The notes under the pieces: model-generated | Database searches by the model: none | What the model was told of the DNA's origin: nothing | Seen by the model: only the letters and a program-made list of their open reading frames with translations | Translations under genes and position numbers: made by a program | In this document: one piece after another, positions 46,857 to 56,567 of the stretch | Layout: every line of letters starts with the position of its first letter | How positions within the stretch are numbered: position 1 is the first letter of the stretch | NCBI GenBank assembly: GCA_016721735.1 | Contig: JADKHM010000019.1 | Location: 248,001-312,000 of the forward strand | DNA from: Flavobacterium sp. | Lineage (GTDB): Bacteria; Bacteroidota; Bacteroidia; Flavobacteriales; Flavobacteriaceae | Reading direction: 5' to 3' | DNA length: 64,000 nucleotides

Positions 46857-47628
46857 TTTCGACAATGCAGCCCGTAATTACGACGCGACTTTTACCCATA
46901 CGGTAATTGGCAGCATGCAACGAAAATTAGTACACGAACAATTATCCGTTCATCTAAAAACTAGCCCGCCCAAAAAGATTCTTGAAATTAATTGTGGCAC
47001 GGGCGAAGACGCCATTTGGTTGGGAAAACAACGCTTTGAAGTGGTGGCAACAGATATTTCAGAAAAGATGATTGAAGTGGCGCAAAGCAAAACCAACCTA
47101 GAGAACGTACGTTTTGTAAAATCTGATATGAATTGCATTCACAAGGAGTTTGGTCCGAATAGTTTCGACCTGATTTTTTCTAATTTCGGTGGCTTGAATT
47201 GCTTAGCTCCCGACGAATTAGCTGCTTTTTTTGAAAATATCACTTCATTACTAACGCAAAATGGGAAGATGATTTTGGTGATTATGCCCAAAAATACGCT
47301 TTGGGAACAATGCTACTTTATGCTGAAAATGGAATTCCAAAAAGTCTTTCGCAGAAAAGGAGCATTTGCTATGGCCAACGTAGATGATGAAAAAGTAAAG
47401 ACGTATTATTACAATCCAAAAGATATCGTAAATTTAGCCAACGCAAAATTTGCCGTGCGAGAATGGAAACCTGTTGGCTTTTTTATTCCGCCTTCCTATT
47501 TAGAATCTTTTTTCAAAAATAAACCGAAGCTAATTTCTTTTCTAAATGTATTAGAACAAAACATCAAAAATGCGCCTTGGCTTGCTAAATATGCCGATCA
47601 TTATTTAATTGTCTTGCAAAAAAAATGA
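46846..47628 (+). CDS. Class I SAM-dependent methyltransferase
   Basis: A 260-residue methyltransferase of the UbiE/Methyltransf_11 type. Motif I is ILEINCGTGEDAIWLGKQ near residue 45, followed by VVATDISEKMIEVAQ and FDLIFSNFGGLNCLAPDEL (motif IV region). It probably methylates a small molecule made by the cluster; the acceptor is unknown. It overlaps the genes on both sides (11 bp and 4 bp), so translation is coupled. Confidence 0.87.
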   Translation: MKADFDNAARNYDATFTHTVIGSMQRKLVHEQLSVHLKTSPPKKILEINCGTGEDAIWLGKQRFEVVATDISEKMIEVAQSKTNLENVRFVKSDMNCIHKEFGPNSFDLIFSNFGGLNCLAPDELAAFFENITSLLTQNGKMILVIMPKNTLWEQCYFMLKMEFQKVFRRKGAFAMANVDDEKVKTYYYNPKDIVNLANAKFAVREWKPVGFFIPPSYLESFFKNKPKLISFLNVLEQNIKNAPWLAKYADHYLIVLQKK

Positions 47629-49005
47629 GTATACTTTTCACACATGCTTACTATCTGTCCGACGATCCCAAAGAACAACGGATTATGAAACCCTATCCGC
47701 CACTGGGTTTGTTGTATGTGTCTGCGTACTTACTAAGTAAAAATATTCCGAATGATGTATATGACAGCACCTTTCTACGCACGGACTGATCAACTGGCTT
47801 ATATCAAAGAGAAGCAACCCAAAGTCATCTGCATTTATACCAATTTGATGACTAAAATAGAAGTAGTCAAATTGATTCAAATTTTAAAAACAATCGACTT
47901 CAATTTCCCGAAAATAATTCTGGGCGGTCCAGATGTTACTTATAATGTAGAAAACTATTTAAATGCTGGAGCGGACTTCCTAGTAATTGGGGAAGGAGAA
48001 GAAACAACTTTTGAGTTATATCAAGCCATCATGCATCAAGGCGATTTTAATCAAATAAATGGCATTGCGTTTCTCGAAAACAAAACCGTCATTCAAACGC
48101 CAGCTCGCACTAAATTTAGAGAATTAGACGAATTGCCGTTACCCAATCGTGCTGCCATTCCCAACGAAAAATACCTCGAAACCTGGAAACGAAATCACGG
48201 AGAAAGTTCGATGACCATTTCCACCCAACGCGGCTGTCCTTATACGTGTAAATGGTGTAGCACCGCAGTTTATGGTCAAAGTTATCGAAGAAGACCGGCG
48301 CATCTGGTGGCTCAAGAAATGAAAATGCTCAAAGACCAATACAACCCAGACGCCATTTGGTTTGTAGATGATGTCTTTACTATTAGTCACAAATGGTTGA
48401 CTGCTTTTCACGAAGAAGTGGTAAAACAAAAGGCACAAATTCGATTTGAATGCATTACCAGAGCGGAACGGCTCAATGACGAAATACTGCGACTGCTCAA
48501 AGAAGCAGGATGTTTCCGAATCTGGATCGGCGCCGAAAGCGGTTCGCAAAAAATTATAGATTTGATGGATCGCAGAGTAGATGTGAATCATGTCAAAAAA
48601 ATGATTCAAAACACAAATGCTTTGGGAATAGAGACAGGAACCTTTATTATGGTGGGTTATCCTGGTGAAACCGAAGAAGATATTGCAGAAACTATTCAGT
48701 ATTTGAAAGAGGCCAATCCAACGCAATACACCATTACCATTGCTTATCCAATTAAAGGAACGTCACTCTTTAATGAAATTGAAAAAGACATTACCGTTCA
48801 GCCCGATTGGAAAACCTCGACAGATAGACAAATCGAATTCAAGCGAACTTATTCCAGAAAATACTACGACTATGCGGTGAAGAAAGTGGTGAATGAAGTA
48901 GAATTTCATCGCGGTTTGACGCATAAAAACAAAAACAATATCCAACTGCTGAAGCTTAAAGCAAAATCTATTTTAGCAAGTGGTTTGATGAAAATTAGTC
49001 GATAA
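47625..49005 (+). pseudogene. B12-binding radical SAM protein 2 (frameshift near its start)
   Basis: Ancestral start ATG 47625 overlaps the upstream stop codon and gives MSILFTHAYYLSDDPK, parallel to radical SAM protein 1, but meets a stop at 47796. Removing one T at 47772-47774 joins it to the long frame beginning YARTDQLAYIKEKQ and gives about 459 residues. The B12 domain ends with AGADFLVIGEGEETTFELYQ; the cluster motif is QRGCPYTCKWCSTAVYGQSY. If the shift is real, translation from ATG 47752 lacks the first 42 residues of the B12-binding domain and the product is probably impaired. Confidence 0.82.
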
Positions 49006-50135
49006 TGAAGAAGATTGTTGTTCTCCTTTTTGTGTTTTGTTTTTTGTCTTGTGAAAACAATTCAACGACGGATTTAGTGGATATTCCTACGAACAGCAAC
49101 TACTTGAATCTCAAATGGAATAAAGCATATCCTGAAGATAATATCGACAAATCGCTCATCGGACTAAAATGGGCATTGTCTTATGTCGGCGCAAAATTGC
49201 CCGTTTCTTTAAACGGGATTGCTACTTCTGAAAATACAATTGCCATTTCTATTGACCGTTTAGGCTTTTCACCGTCGGCCATTGCGCAGTTGACCAAATT
49301 ACATACAAAAATCAAAGTTTCCCAAGAATATCAAGTCAATAACTACATCGACTTAGGACGCTATGTAGCATTGTTACTTGGCGCATCAGAACATTATTAT
49401 GAAATCATCGGAACGCCAAAGCGGCTAGAAGATCTATTAAGCAATTACTCGTTGAAACCTGAAAAAGGCTACGTCAATAATTCGAATGTTTCTTTTGAAC
49501 ATCGCATCTTTCAATTTTCGGAGCAGATCGGGTTTAACCAAGTTTTCCTATCCGAAGAAATCAATCCAATAACACAAGAAGTTTACGAATATGAGACGAT
49601 AGAATTGCTCCCTAACGGACAATTACGCTTTGGTATATTTGATAAGAATGGCGACCGTATTAACTCGGCAGATCCTTCGCATTCTGCCGCAGGAAAACCC
49701 GCAAAATGCATGTGGTGTCATGAATCGACTATCAATCAAATGTTTACGCCACAACTTGATTTTACAGGTTATTTGACAGCAACAAATTTTCAAAACATTT
49801 TGATCGGCTATCGTGAATCCAATCGAGCACAAAAATTAGCACTTACCGATGGCGTCGATTTTTCTCAAACACAACAACACACTTTGACCGAACTGCTGTA
49901 CATTTCATTTATGGAACCATCGGCGGAACGGCTGAGCGTCGAGTGGAATTTGCCTTTAACAGAAGTGCAAAGCAGATTGGCCAATTTGAGCACGCATGTT
50001 TATGACGAATTTCCTTTTTTGGGCAATTTATACTATCGCGACGACGTGGCAAATTTGGCACCGTTTACTGGATTGCCCGTGTCTAGTTCAGTACGAGAAC
50101 TCTCCACAAGAGAAGTAAATCATCTTACAGAATGA
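49005..50135 (+). CDS. Lipoprotein with a c-type haem motif, unknown function
   Basis: A 376-residue exported lipoprotein: MKKIVVLLFVFCFLSCENN gives a type II signal with Cys at residue 17. Near residue 233 a CXXCH motif (GKPAKCMWCHESTIN) predicts covalent haem attachment in the periplasm. The rest, including NYIDLGRYVALLLGASEHYY and an acidic ELLPNGQLRFGIFDKNGDR segment, is not assignable to a family I know. It begins on the last base of the preceding stop codon and overlaps the next gene by 4 bp, so it belongs to the cluster and suggests a periplasmic redox step. Confidence 0.75.
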   Translation: MKKIVVLLFVFCFLSCENNSTTDLVDIPTNSNYLNLKWNKAYPEDNIDKSLIGLKWALSYVGAKLPVSLNGIATSENTIAISIDRLGFSPSAIAQLTKLHTKIKVSQEYQVNNYIDLGRYVALLLGASEHYYEIIGTPKRLEDLLSNYSLKPEKGYVNNSNVSFEHRIFQFSEQIGFNQVFLSEEINPITQEVYEYETIELLPNGQLRFGIFDKNGDRINSADPSHSAAGKPAKCMWCHESTINQMFTPQLDFTGYLTATNFQNILIGYRESNRAQKLALTDGVDFSQTQQHTLTELLYISFMEPSAERLSVEWNLPLTEVQSRLANLSTHVYDEFPFLGNLYYRDDVANLAPFTGLPVSSSVRELSTREVNHLTE

Positions 50136-51703
50136 AATCAATCTTTTCAAAATATTATGGATTGATTCCGCTGCTTATGCTGCTTTCTTTTGTTGGATAC
50201 CAATCGATTTCTTTTCCCATTCACGACTTCGCCAATTACTACTTTGGCGGTAAGTTCTTAGTCGAAGGACATTTTACTTCTTTATGCTATTTTCCGTTCG
50301 AATTCAACAAAGCGATTGCTGACGCAGGCTATTCCGGTATTTTCGTCAGTTATGCCCCAAACACGCCATTCCTTGCGCTGATTTTCGCGCCGTTTTCGGT
50401 ACTTCCAATCGCTATTTCGAAGATCATTTTTAATAGCTTAAGCATTTTTGCTTTTCTGTATAGCATCCAAAAACTCAGCAGTTTTTATCAAATAAAGCCC
50501 ATCTATCTGCTACTAATTCCAATTATTTTCTTTATCCCAATTAGAAATGAAATTCTATTTGGTCAGATCTATTTTTTACTGTTCTTTTTTCTCAGTGAAA
50601 GCTGGATGGCGTATCAAAAAAATCAACTAAAAACAAGCGCATGTTATTTAGCAATTGCCATACTTTTAAAAATATTTCCAGCATTGCTCCTACTCATTCC
50701 GCTGTTCAAAAACCAATTTAAATATTTGCTTTACATTGCTGGATTTGGATTTGTTTTCTTAGGCATTTCGGTCTGTTTTTCAGGATTCGAAATTTGGCAA
50801 TACTTCTTGACAACAGTTTTATCGAAAGCTTCCAATGGCGAAATCTCGGAAGCTTACGTTTCGAATTATCAGTCGATGTTGATGTTTTTGAAAGAACTTT
50901 TGATTTATGAACCAACTTTAAATCGCACGACTTTCTACAATAGCCCAGCGATATTTCTTGCATTACTATTACTATTCAAAAGTACACTGCTGGTCTTTGG
51001 ATTCTTTATTACTAAAAAAGCCACTGATTTTTTTCTGGCACTTTCGTATTGGATCCTCGTGATGTTACTTATTTCTCCATACGGAAGCACATACACGCTT
51101 ATTTTACTGCTATTCCCCTATTTCGGTTTGATTCAAAGTGATTGTTCAAAACGAAAAAAAATCGGTGGTGTCATACTTATTTTTTTGGCGAATAACCTCC
51201 CAACAACCATTTTCCTCAAATATCCGTTCCCATTTTCCTATTTGAGATTATTTGTCTTACTGTTATTATTAACGCTGATTTTGTACTACTGTCATAAGCA
51301 TATCAATTATACGATTACTGCAATTCTACTGGTAACTCTATCGGTTTTATCCATCACTTTTGCAAAAAGAGAAACTTCGTATTCGAAATATTTTCTACAG
51401 AAAGAAAGCCCTATTTTGATTTATGATTTTCAAGTCAAAGGACAACGACTCACCTATTGTTATTGGAATGAAAATGGAGAAAATACGGTGGCGATTCCGT
51501 TTGAACATTCCAATGAAAAGCCGCTGCAGCTAAAGGAAAATCAAATTTACTACAACGGAATTCGATTGATTTCAGATTCAGGTCATAAAAAAAAGCCACT
51601 ACTTGTTGATGGTAAATTCATACTATATTTATCAGATTATGATCGCGGAATTGGTTTTTATACGATCCGAAAAGTAATGCTAAATACGGCGGACGATGAA
51701 TAA
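50132..51703 (+). CDS. GT87/DUF2029-like membrane glycosyltransferase
   Basis: A 523-residue protein with about ten to twelve membrane segments. The early motif IHDFANYYFGGKFLVEGHF, right after the first segment, carries the acidic residue placed like the catalytic Asp of GT-C enzymes of the GT87/DUF2029 type, which use polyprenyl-phosphate sugars on the outer face of the membrane. The last 100 residues form a soluble tail (LYLSDYDRGIGFYTIRK). The acceptor may be a lipid-linked or protein-linked molecule of this cluster. Overlaps at both ends (4 bp and 8 bp). Confidence 0.75.
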   Translation: MKSIFSKYYGLIPLLMLLSFVGYQSISFPIHDFANYYFGGKFLVEGHFTSLCYFPFEFNKAIADAGYSGIFVSYAPNTPFLALIFAPFSVLPIAISKIIFNSLSIFAFLYSIQKLSSFYQIKPIYLLLIPIIFFIPIRNEILFGQIYFLLFFFLSESWMAYQKNQLKTSACYLAIAILLKIFPALLLLIPLFKNQFKYLLYIAGFGFVFLGISVCFSGFEIWQYFLTTVLSKASNGEISEAYVSNYQSMLMFLKELLIYEPTLNRTTFYNSPAIFLALLLLFKSTLLVFGFFITKKATDFFLALSYWILVMLLISPYGSTYTLILLLFPYFGLIQSDCSKRKKIGGVILIFLANNLPTTIFLKYPFPFSYLRLFVLLLLLTLILYYCHKHINYTITAILLVTLSVLSITFAKRETSYSKYFLQKESPILIYDFQVKGQRLTYCYWNENGENTVAIPFEHSNEKPLQLKENQIYYNGIRLISDSGHKKKPLLVDGKFILYLSDYDRGIGFYTIRKVMLNTADDE

Positions 51704-52856
51704 ACTAAAAACTGCTGTCGGTAACGGAATTTGGCAATTACTCCCATCAATGGGAACCATGCTGCTTTCGCTACTTATTGTGCGATTGTTTGACTCTGCT
51801 GTTTGGGGAACAATGGTTGGCATAATCGTCATACAGCAAGTCCTCAATAGTATTATTTCGTGGGGAAATAAAGATTTTCTGCAACGTGAATTGGCGCTCA
51901 ATCCCAGTGAATTTAACTATAGCTTTTCCGCTTTTTTGCAGGAGCGATTTATAGTCTTTTTGCTTGCAATCGGTTGCTGCTATTTGTTTAACTGGATTTC
52001 GTATGCTTACTTTTTCGGCTTTTGCATGCTCGTGTTTGCCAAGTTTATGCAGCAGAGTTTTGATATACTGGTGCTCCGGGAAAAACGGTTCGTTCTGGTA
52101 ACAGTTTTAGAAGTCGTATTTCTGATTTTGCAGCTAGCATTACTTTTCTACTTGTATCAAATTGGCATTAAAAGTCCAAGTACGCTGTTTGTTATCTTTT
52201 GGCTTCCATCACTAGTAAAGAGCATCATTCTATTAGTCGTTTTTAGGAATTATTTGGAAAGAAAACTGACGCCTGGAACCTACTTAAGAAAATCATTTTT
52301 TTTCGGTCTGCTTAGTTTCAGCGGACTCGTTCATAGTAAAATTGATTTACTACTTATTTCCAAACTACTTGATCCGTCATCGCTGGGCAAATACCAAATT
52401 ATCATGGCTTTTCTATGGAACATTCAGTCGGTTTCGATGTATGTCTCGGGACCCTATGTGCACAACTTCTATCGCCTCAATGCATTTTCTCAAAATAATT
52501 ACGCCCATTTCTTACGCCGATTATCCTACTGGATTGTTCCTTTAGGCGTGATGCTCATGAGCGGTATTTTGTATTTTGTACTTCATTTTCAATTAAGTAT
52601 TCCCATTTTTCTCGCTTCATTGTTGTTTAGTATGATGAGTTTTATTTATTTGCCGTGGATTTTACAACTCAACCAACGAAAGCTAGAATCTCGTGTTTTA
52701 ATTCTCAATTTCCTAGGAATGCTACTATTGGTAAGTTTTATTTTACTCATAAACAACTTAATTGGATTGACTTTAGGAAACATGCTTTGGATCGTGACCG
52801 TACATCAATTATTTATAACTGCTATTGCGTTTGTAGCCAATAAGATCAAGTCATGA
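51696..52856 (+). CDS. Oligosaccharide flippase-like membrane protein
   Basis: A 386-residue polytopic protein with about ten to twelve membrane segments, of the MATE/Wzx-like polysaccharide flippase type. It opens with NGIWQLLPSMGTMLLSLLIV and includes SKIDLLLISKLLDPSSLGKY, which parallels the conserved Wzx pattern of a transporter that moves lipid-linked sugars across the inner membrane. The substrate is unknown. It is slightly shorter than most Wzx proteins. It overlaps the GT87 gene by 8 bp and the next methyltransferase by 4 bp. Confidence 0.77.
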   Translation: MNKLKTAVGNGIWQLLPSMGTMLLSLLIVRLFDSAVWGTMVGIIVIQQVLNSIISWGNKDFLQRELALNPSEFNYSFSAFLQERFIVFLLAIGCCYLFNWISYAYFFGFCMLVFAKFMQQSFDILVLREKRFVLVTVLEVVFLILQLALLFYLYQIGIKSPSTLFVIFWLPSLVKSIILLVVFRNYLERKLTPGTYLRKSFFFGLLSFSGLVHSKIDLLLISKLLDPSSLGKYQIIMAFLWNIQSVSMYVSGPYVHNFYRLNAFSQNNYAHFLRRLSYWIVPLGVMLMSGILYFVLHFQLSIPIFLASLLFSMMSFIYLPWILQLNQRKLESRVLILNFLGMLLLVSFILLINNLIGLTLGNMLWIVTVHQLFITAIAFVANKIKS

Positions 52857-53683
52857 GAAATGGGAAATGGACGGAACTGCTAGTTGACCAAAACTTACTT
52901 CAGGACATGGGTTCCTATTGGAAATATTTGCGCCGCGATTTTGAAGCACATCTTTCAGATTACCTCATCGTTTTTGAAAAATATCGGTCGACCCTCGGAA
53001 TTGCTCCAAGCAAAAGTGCCGATTGGAAAGCATTGCCATTTGGTTCTTTTGCGGATGATTCTTCGTGGTCATGGAGAAGACAAAGTCTCGAAATCCTTGA
53101 AAATCATTTAGAAAAAACAAAGCCCGACACCGTGCTCGAAATTGGAGCATGGAATGGCTGGCTTACGAAATATCTCGCAAAGAAATCGAATGTGGTGGTT
53201 GCTGCCGATTATTTCGTTTGTTCCTTTGATGGCATTGGAAATTTGCGAGATTTGGCCGAAAACATTTATCCGATCCAATGCGATGTGGAAACTATTAAGA
53301 CAGATTTTCTCCTGCAATCTTTTGATTTGATTGTCTTAAATCATTGCTTAACTTACACGCAAAATCCTACCGAGTATATTTTAAATTTGATTCCACTCCT
53401 TAAAGAGGATGGTGTAATTTTATCCTTAGGCAATACATTTTATAAGAATCCGAAAACAAAAATACGTCGGAATGCAAAAGCAAACCAAAACTATGTTGAA
53501 ACTTATGATCGACAGTTGTATATCCAGCCAGTAAAGGGATATATGGATTGGGTTGATCTTTCAAACTTAGAAAAAAATGGATTTCAAATATTGAATTATC
53601 CGAAGATGCGGATTCAGAATTTTATTTCAAAATTACATCCATACAAACCGTGCTACAAAGCGCTTCTCTATAAAAAAGACTAA
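52853..53683 (+). CDS. SAM-dependent methyltransferase
   Basis: A 276-residue class I methyltransferase. Motif I is TVLEIGAWNGWLTKYLAKK near residue 86; VVVAADYFV follows, and the post-motif FDLIVLNHCLTYTQNP is near 155. The N-terminal 80 residues, WTELLVDQNLLQDMGSYWKY, are a helical region not assigned to a family. Acceptor unknown; the position between flippase and FkbM-type gene suggests it modifies the same product. Confidence 0.82.
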   Translation: MRNGKWTELLVDQNLLQDMGSYWKYLRRDFEAHLSDYLIVFEKYRSTLGIAPSKSADWKALPFGSFADDSSWSWRRQSLEILENHLEKTKPDTVLEIGAWNGWLTKYLAKKSNVVVAADYFVCSFDGIGNLRDLAENIYPIQCDVETIKTDFLLQSFDLIVLNHCLTYTQNPTEYILNLIPLLKEDGVILSLGNTFYKNPKTKIRRNAKANQNYVETYDRQLYIQPVKGYMDWVDLSNLEKNGFQILNYPKMRIQNFISKLHPYKPCYKALLYKKD

Positions 53684-53686
53684 CCG

Positions 53687-54369
53687 ATGGTATTATCGTT
53701 TGTGCACCATTATCGCAATAAAAGATTCTATTCGAAACTCATTCGAAAAGGAGATTTGTGCTTTGACATTGGTGCGAATTTAGGCGCAAAAAGCAAACTA
53801 TTTCTTTCTTTGGGCGCCAGCGTCATTGCATTTGAACCGCAAAATGCATGTCATCCAGCGCTGCAAGAACTCAGTGCCAAACATCCCAATTTCAAATTCT
53901 ATCCGTTTGCGGCTGGAGAGAAAAACGAAGAACAACCGTTATACTTAGCCAATCATATTGAAGTTGCCACGCTTTCTAGCGCATTTATCAATTATTTTCA
54001 GTGCGAGGAACTTCAGTGGGACAAAAGTGAAATCGTCACTGTAAAACACTCGATGCATTGATTGAAACTTATGGTTTTCCCTATTTTTGTAAACTTGATG
54101 TTGAAGGCTTTGAATGGCAGGTCTTGTCGCAACTTTCACACACTATACCCGTAATTGAATTTGAATTTACAGGAGGCTTTGTCGAAAACACGGTTAAGAT
54201 TATTGCCGCTTTAAACAGAAAAGATGCCATGTTTAACTATATTAGGAATGAGAATTTAAAATTCAAATTAAAGACGTGGGTTTCTGGAGAAGAAATGATT
54301 GACATTATTCTGTCGCTTCCAAAAAACAGACTTCATGGCAATATTTACGTTAAAACCGAAAGCAATTAA
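53687..54369 (+). pseudogene. FkbM family methyltransferase (frameshifted)
   Basis: An FkbM-like O-methyltransferase split by one missing base. The first frame (53687-54061) has GDLCFDIGANLGAKSKLFLS and VIAFEPQNACHPALQEL, the family motif I and II, and runs into a stop after VTVKHSMH. Adding one A at 54043-54046 gives VTVKTLDALIETYGFPYFCK, continuing into KLDVEGFEWQVLSQL, the FkbM motif that completes the active site. The restored protein is about 227 residues. As written neither half is a complete enzyme. Confidence 0.82.
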
Positions 54370-55892
54370 GTGAAAACACATAAAATCATATTATTTAATC
54401 CCAAAAGTGCCAATGGAAAGCACCGCATTCCCAATTCTATTTTGCAGGTTGGCGCAGCTATTCACGGAAAATATGAGTATGTTTTTGTAGATGGTAATCT
54501 CGAAAAGATCCTTGGCAAACCATCGAGAATTATCTAAAAACTGGGGAGTTTAAATACTTTGGTTCAACAGTGATGCCAGGCCCGCAATTGCGCCAAGCTA
54601 TTCCATTCACTAAAAAAATTAAAGAACAATTTCCAGAAATCATTACAGTTTGGGGAGGCTATTTCGCATCAAATCAGTATCGCGTTTCATTAGCATCGGG
54701 TTATGTAGATTATGTCATCAATGGCCCTGGAGACAATACATTTCCAGCGCTCCTCAATGCCTTGGAGTCGAATGATCAATCAAGTGTTTTTCTAATTAAG
54801 AATCTAATTTACAAAAATGAAAAAGGCGCCATTGTCAAAACTGCGGTCGAAGCTTTATTAGACCAAGATACTTTGCCCAAATTTCCTTATGAGTACTTGA
54901 ATACGTTTTATCCTGTCAGAAATTACCTCGCGAAGACGTTTATGGGAAACCAAACTTTGTCCTATCATTCGAGTATGGGCTGTCCTTTTTCGTGTTCATT
55001 TTGTGCGGTTGTTCCCATCTATAACGCCAAATGGAAAGGAATGTCGGCGGCAAGAATTTATGAAGATGTCAAGTATTTCAAAGAAAAATACAATATTGAC
55101 GCGATTGAATTTCATGACAATAATTTCTTTACCGCCAAAAAAAGAGTTTTAGAATTTTCCGAACTCATCATGAATGACAACATCAGTTATTGGGGCGAAG
55201 GGCGAATTGATACAATAAATATGTATACTGACGAAGATCTAAAACTCATGCGAAAAGCCGGTTGCAAGATGATTTTCTTGGGAGCCGAAACAGGAAACGA
55301 CGCCGTTTTAAAACAAATGAATAAAGGCGGCACACAGACCGGTCAAATGATTAAGGATTTTGTATTGCGGATGAAAAACGCGGATATTATCCCGGAACTA
55401 TCATTTGTTTTGGGAATGCCTGCCAAGACAGAAAAAGAAGTCTACGAGCAAATTTTATGGGATATTAATTTTATTAAAGAAATCAAACGCATCAATCCGA
55501 ATGCGGAAATCATCATCTATTTGTTTAGTCCAGTGCCTACTGAAGGTTCGGAATTGTATCAACAGATTCTTGATGCCGGATTTTCTTTCCCAACGGCTTT
55601 AGAAGATTGGATTTCCCCGTCATGGGAAAATTTTGACTTACGGAAAAATCCGTTGACACCTTGGCTAAAACCTTATATGATTGACACAATCAAAAATTTT
55701 GAAACTGTTTTGAATGGGTATTATCCAACGGTTTCAGATTTCAGAATTACGGGTTACAAAAGACATGTTTTACGAGCGATTTCGAAGGTGAGATATGCAA
55801 CTAACTTTTATCATTATCCCTACGAAATCAAAGCGTTGCACAAATTGTGGAAATACCGCCAACCAGAAATTGAGGGGTTCTATTCTGAGTAA
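54370..55892 (+). pseudogene. B12-binding radical SAM protein 3 (frameshifted)
   Basis: A third cobalamin-radical SAM protein. GTG 54370 immediately follows the upstream stop codon and gives VKTHKIILFNPKSANGKHR, then stops at 54537. Adding one A at 54503-54506 yields EKDPWQTIENYLKTGEFKYF and joins the long frame, restoring about 507 residues. The B12 domain continues with VTVWGGYFASN-like and DYVINGPGDNTFPALLNAL text; the cluster motif is SSMGCPFSCSFCAVVPIYN. The catalytic barrel is intact in the frame beginning at 54570, but without the N-terminus the B12 fold is incomplete. Confidence 0.82.
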
Positions 55893-55904
55893 TTCGATGA
55901 AGCT

Positions 55905-56567
55905 ATGAGAAAAATTCTGAAGAAAATCGCGAGTCCATTTTTGCAAAAAGCTAGCAAAATCTACCTCAAAAAGAGGCGGAAGTACAATTATAGAGACATG
56001 AGTGTTTGGGTAGAACCCAGTGTTTTTCCACCATTTATTACTATAAGCACCAAACTACTTTTGGAGTTTATTGATCAACTATCTTTAAAGGAAAAGACCT
56101 TTTTGGAATTGGGTTGTGGTTGTGGTATAATTTCGATTTTGGCGGCAAAGAAAGATGCGATAGTGACGTCAACCGATATCAATCCGATTGCATTGCGTGC
56201 TTTGGTTGAAAACGCAAAAGAAAACAACGTGACAATTGATATTATCGCCTCCGATTTGTTTGAAAATATTGAGGTCAAGTCATTCGACTTTATAATCATC
56301 AATCCGCCATATTATCCAAAGAATCCGAGTTCGATGGCTGAAAATGCGTGGTTTTGCGGTGAAAATTTCGAGTATTTTGAATCATTATTCCGTCAGTTGC
56401 CACGGTTCTTGACTCCGAGTAATTCGACCTTGATGATACTTTCAGTAGATTGTGAATTAGAAAAAATAAAGGCTATTGCGCTTCAAAATAAAATAACTTT
56501 CCGTGTCGTTCAGGAAAGTAAAGTCATGGGCGAAACCAATTTCATATTTATACTAGAACTGTTATAG
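55905..56567 (+). CDS. Methyltransferase small-domain protein (NPPY motif)
   Basis: A 220-residue class I methyltransferase with motif I FLELGCGCGIISILAAKK near residue 66, TSTDINPIALRALVENAK, and the motif IV signature IIINPPYYPKNPSS near 130. The NPPY motif is typical of enzymes that methylate nitrogen in a planar system such as glutamine, adenine or guanine (PrmC and RsmC relatives). The N-terminus is basic (ASKIYLKKRRKYNYR). It is last in the cluster; the stop codon overlaps that of the convergent LacI-type gene by a few bases. Confidence 0.82.
   Translation: MRKILKKIASPFLQKASKIYLKKRRKYNYRDMSVWVEPSVFPPFITISTKLLLEFIDQLSLKEKTFLELGCGCGIISILAAKKDAIVTSTDINPIALRALVENAKENNVTIDIIASDLFENIEVKSFDFIIINPPYYPKNPSSMAENAWFCGENFEYFESLFRQLPRFLTPSNSTLMILSVDCELEKIKAIALQNKITFRVVQESKVMGETNFIFILELL

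Noticed and set aside
44313..56567. A RiPP precursor peptide for the radical SAM cluster
   Set aside because: The genes overlap or nearly touch, leaving no space for a precursor, and no short open frame with a leader-like sequence is seen at either end. A RiPP pathway is therefore not supported.
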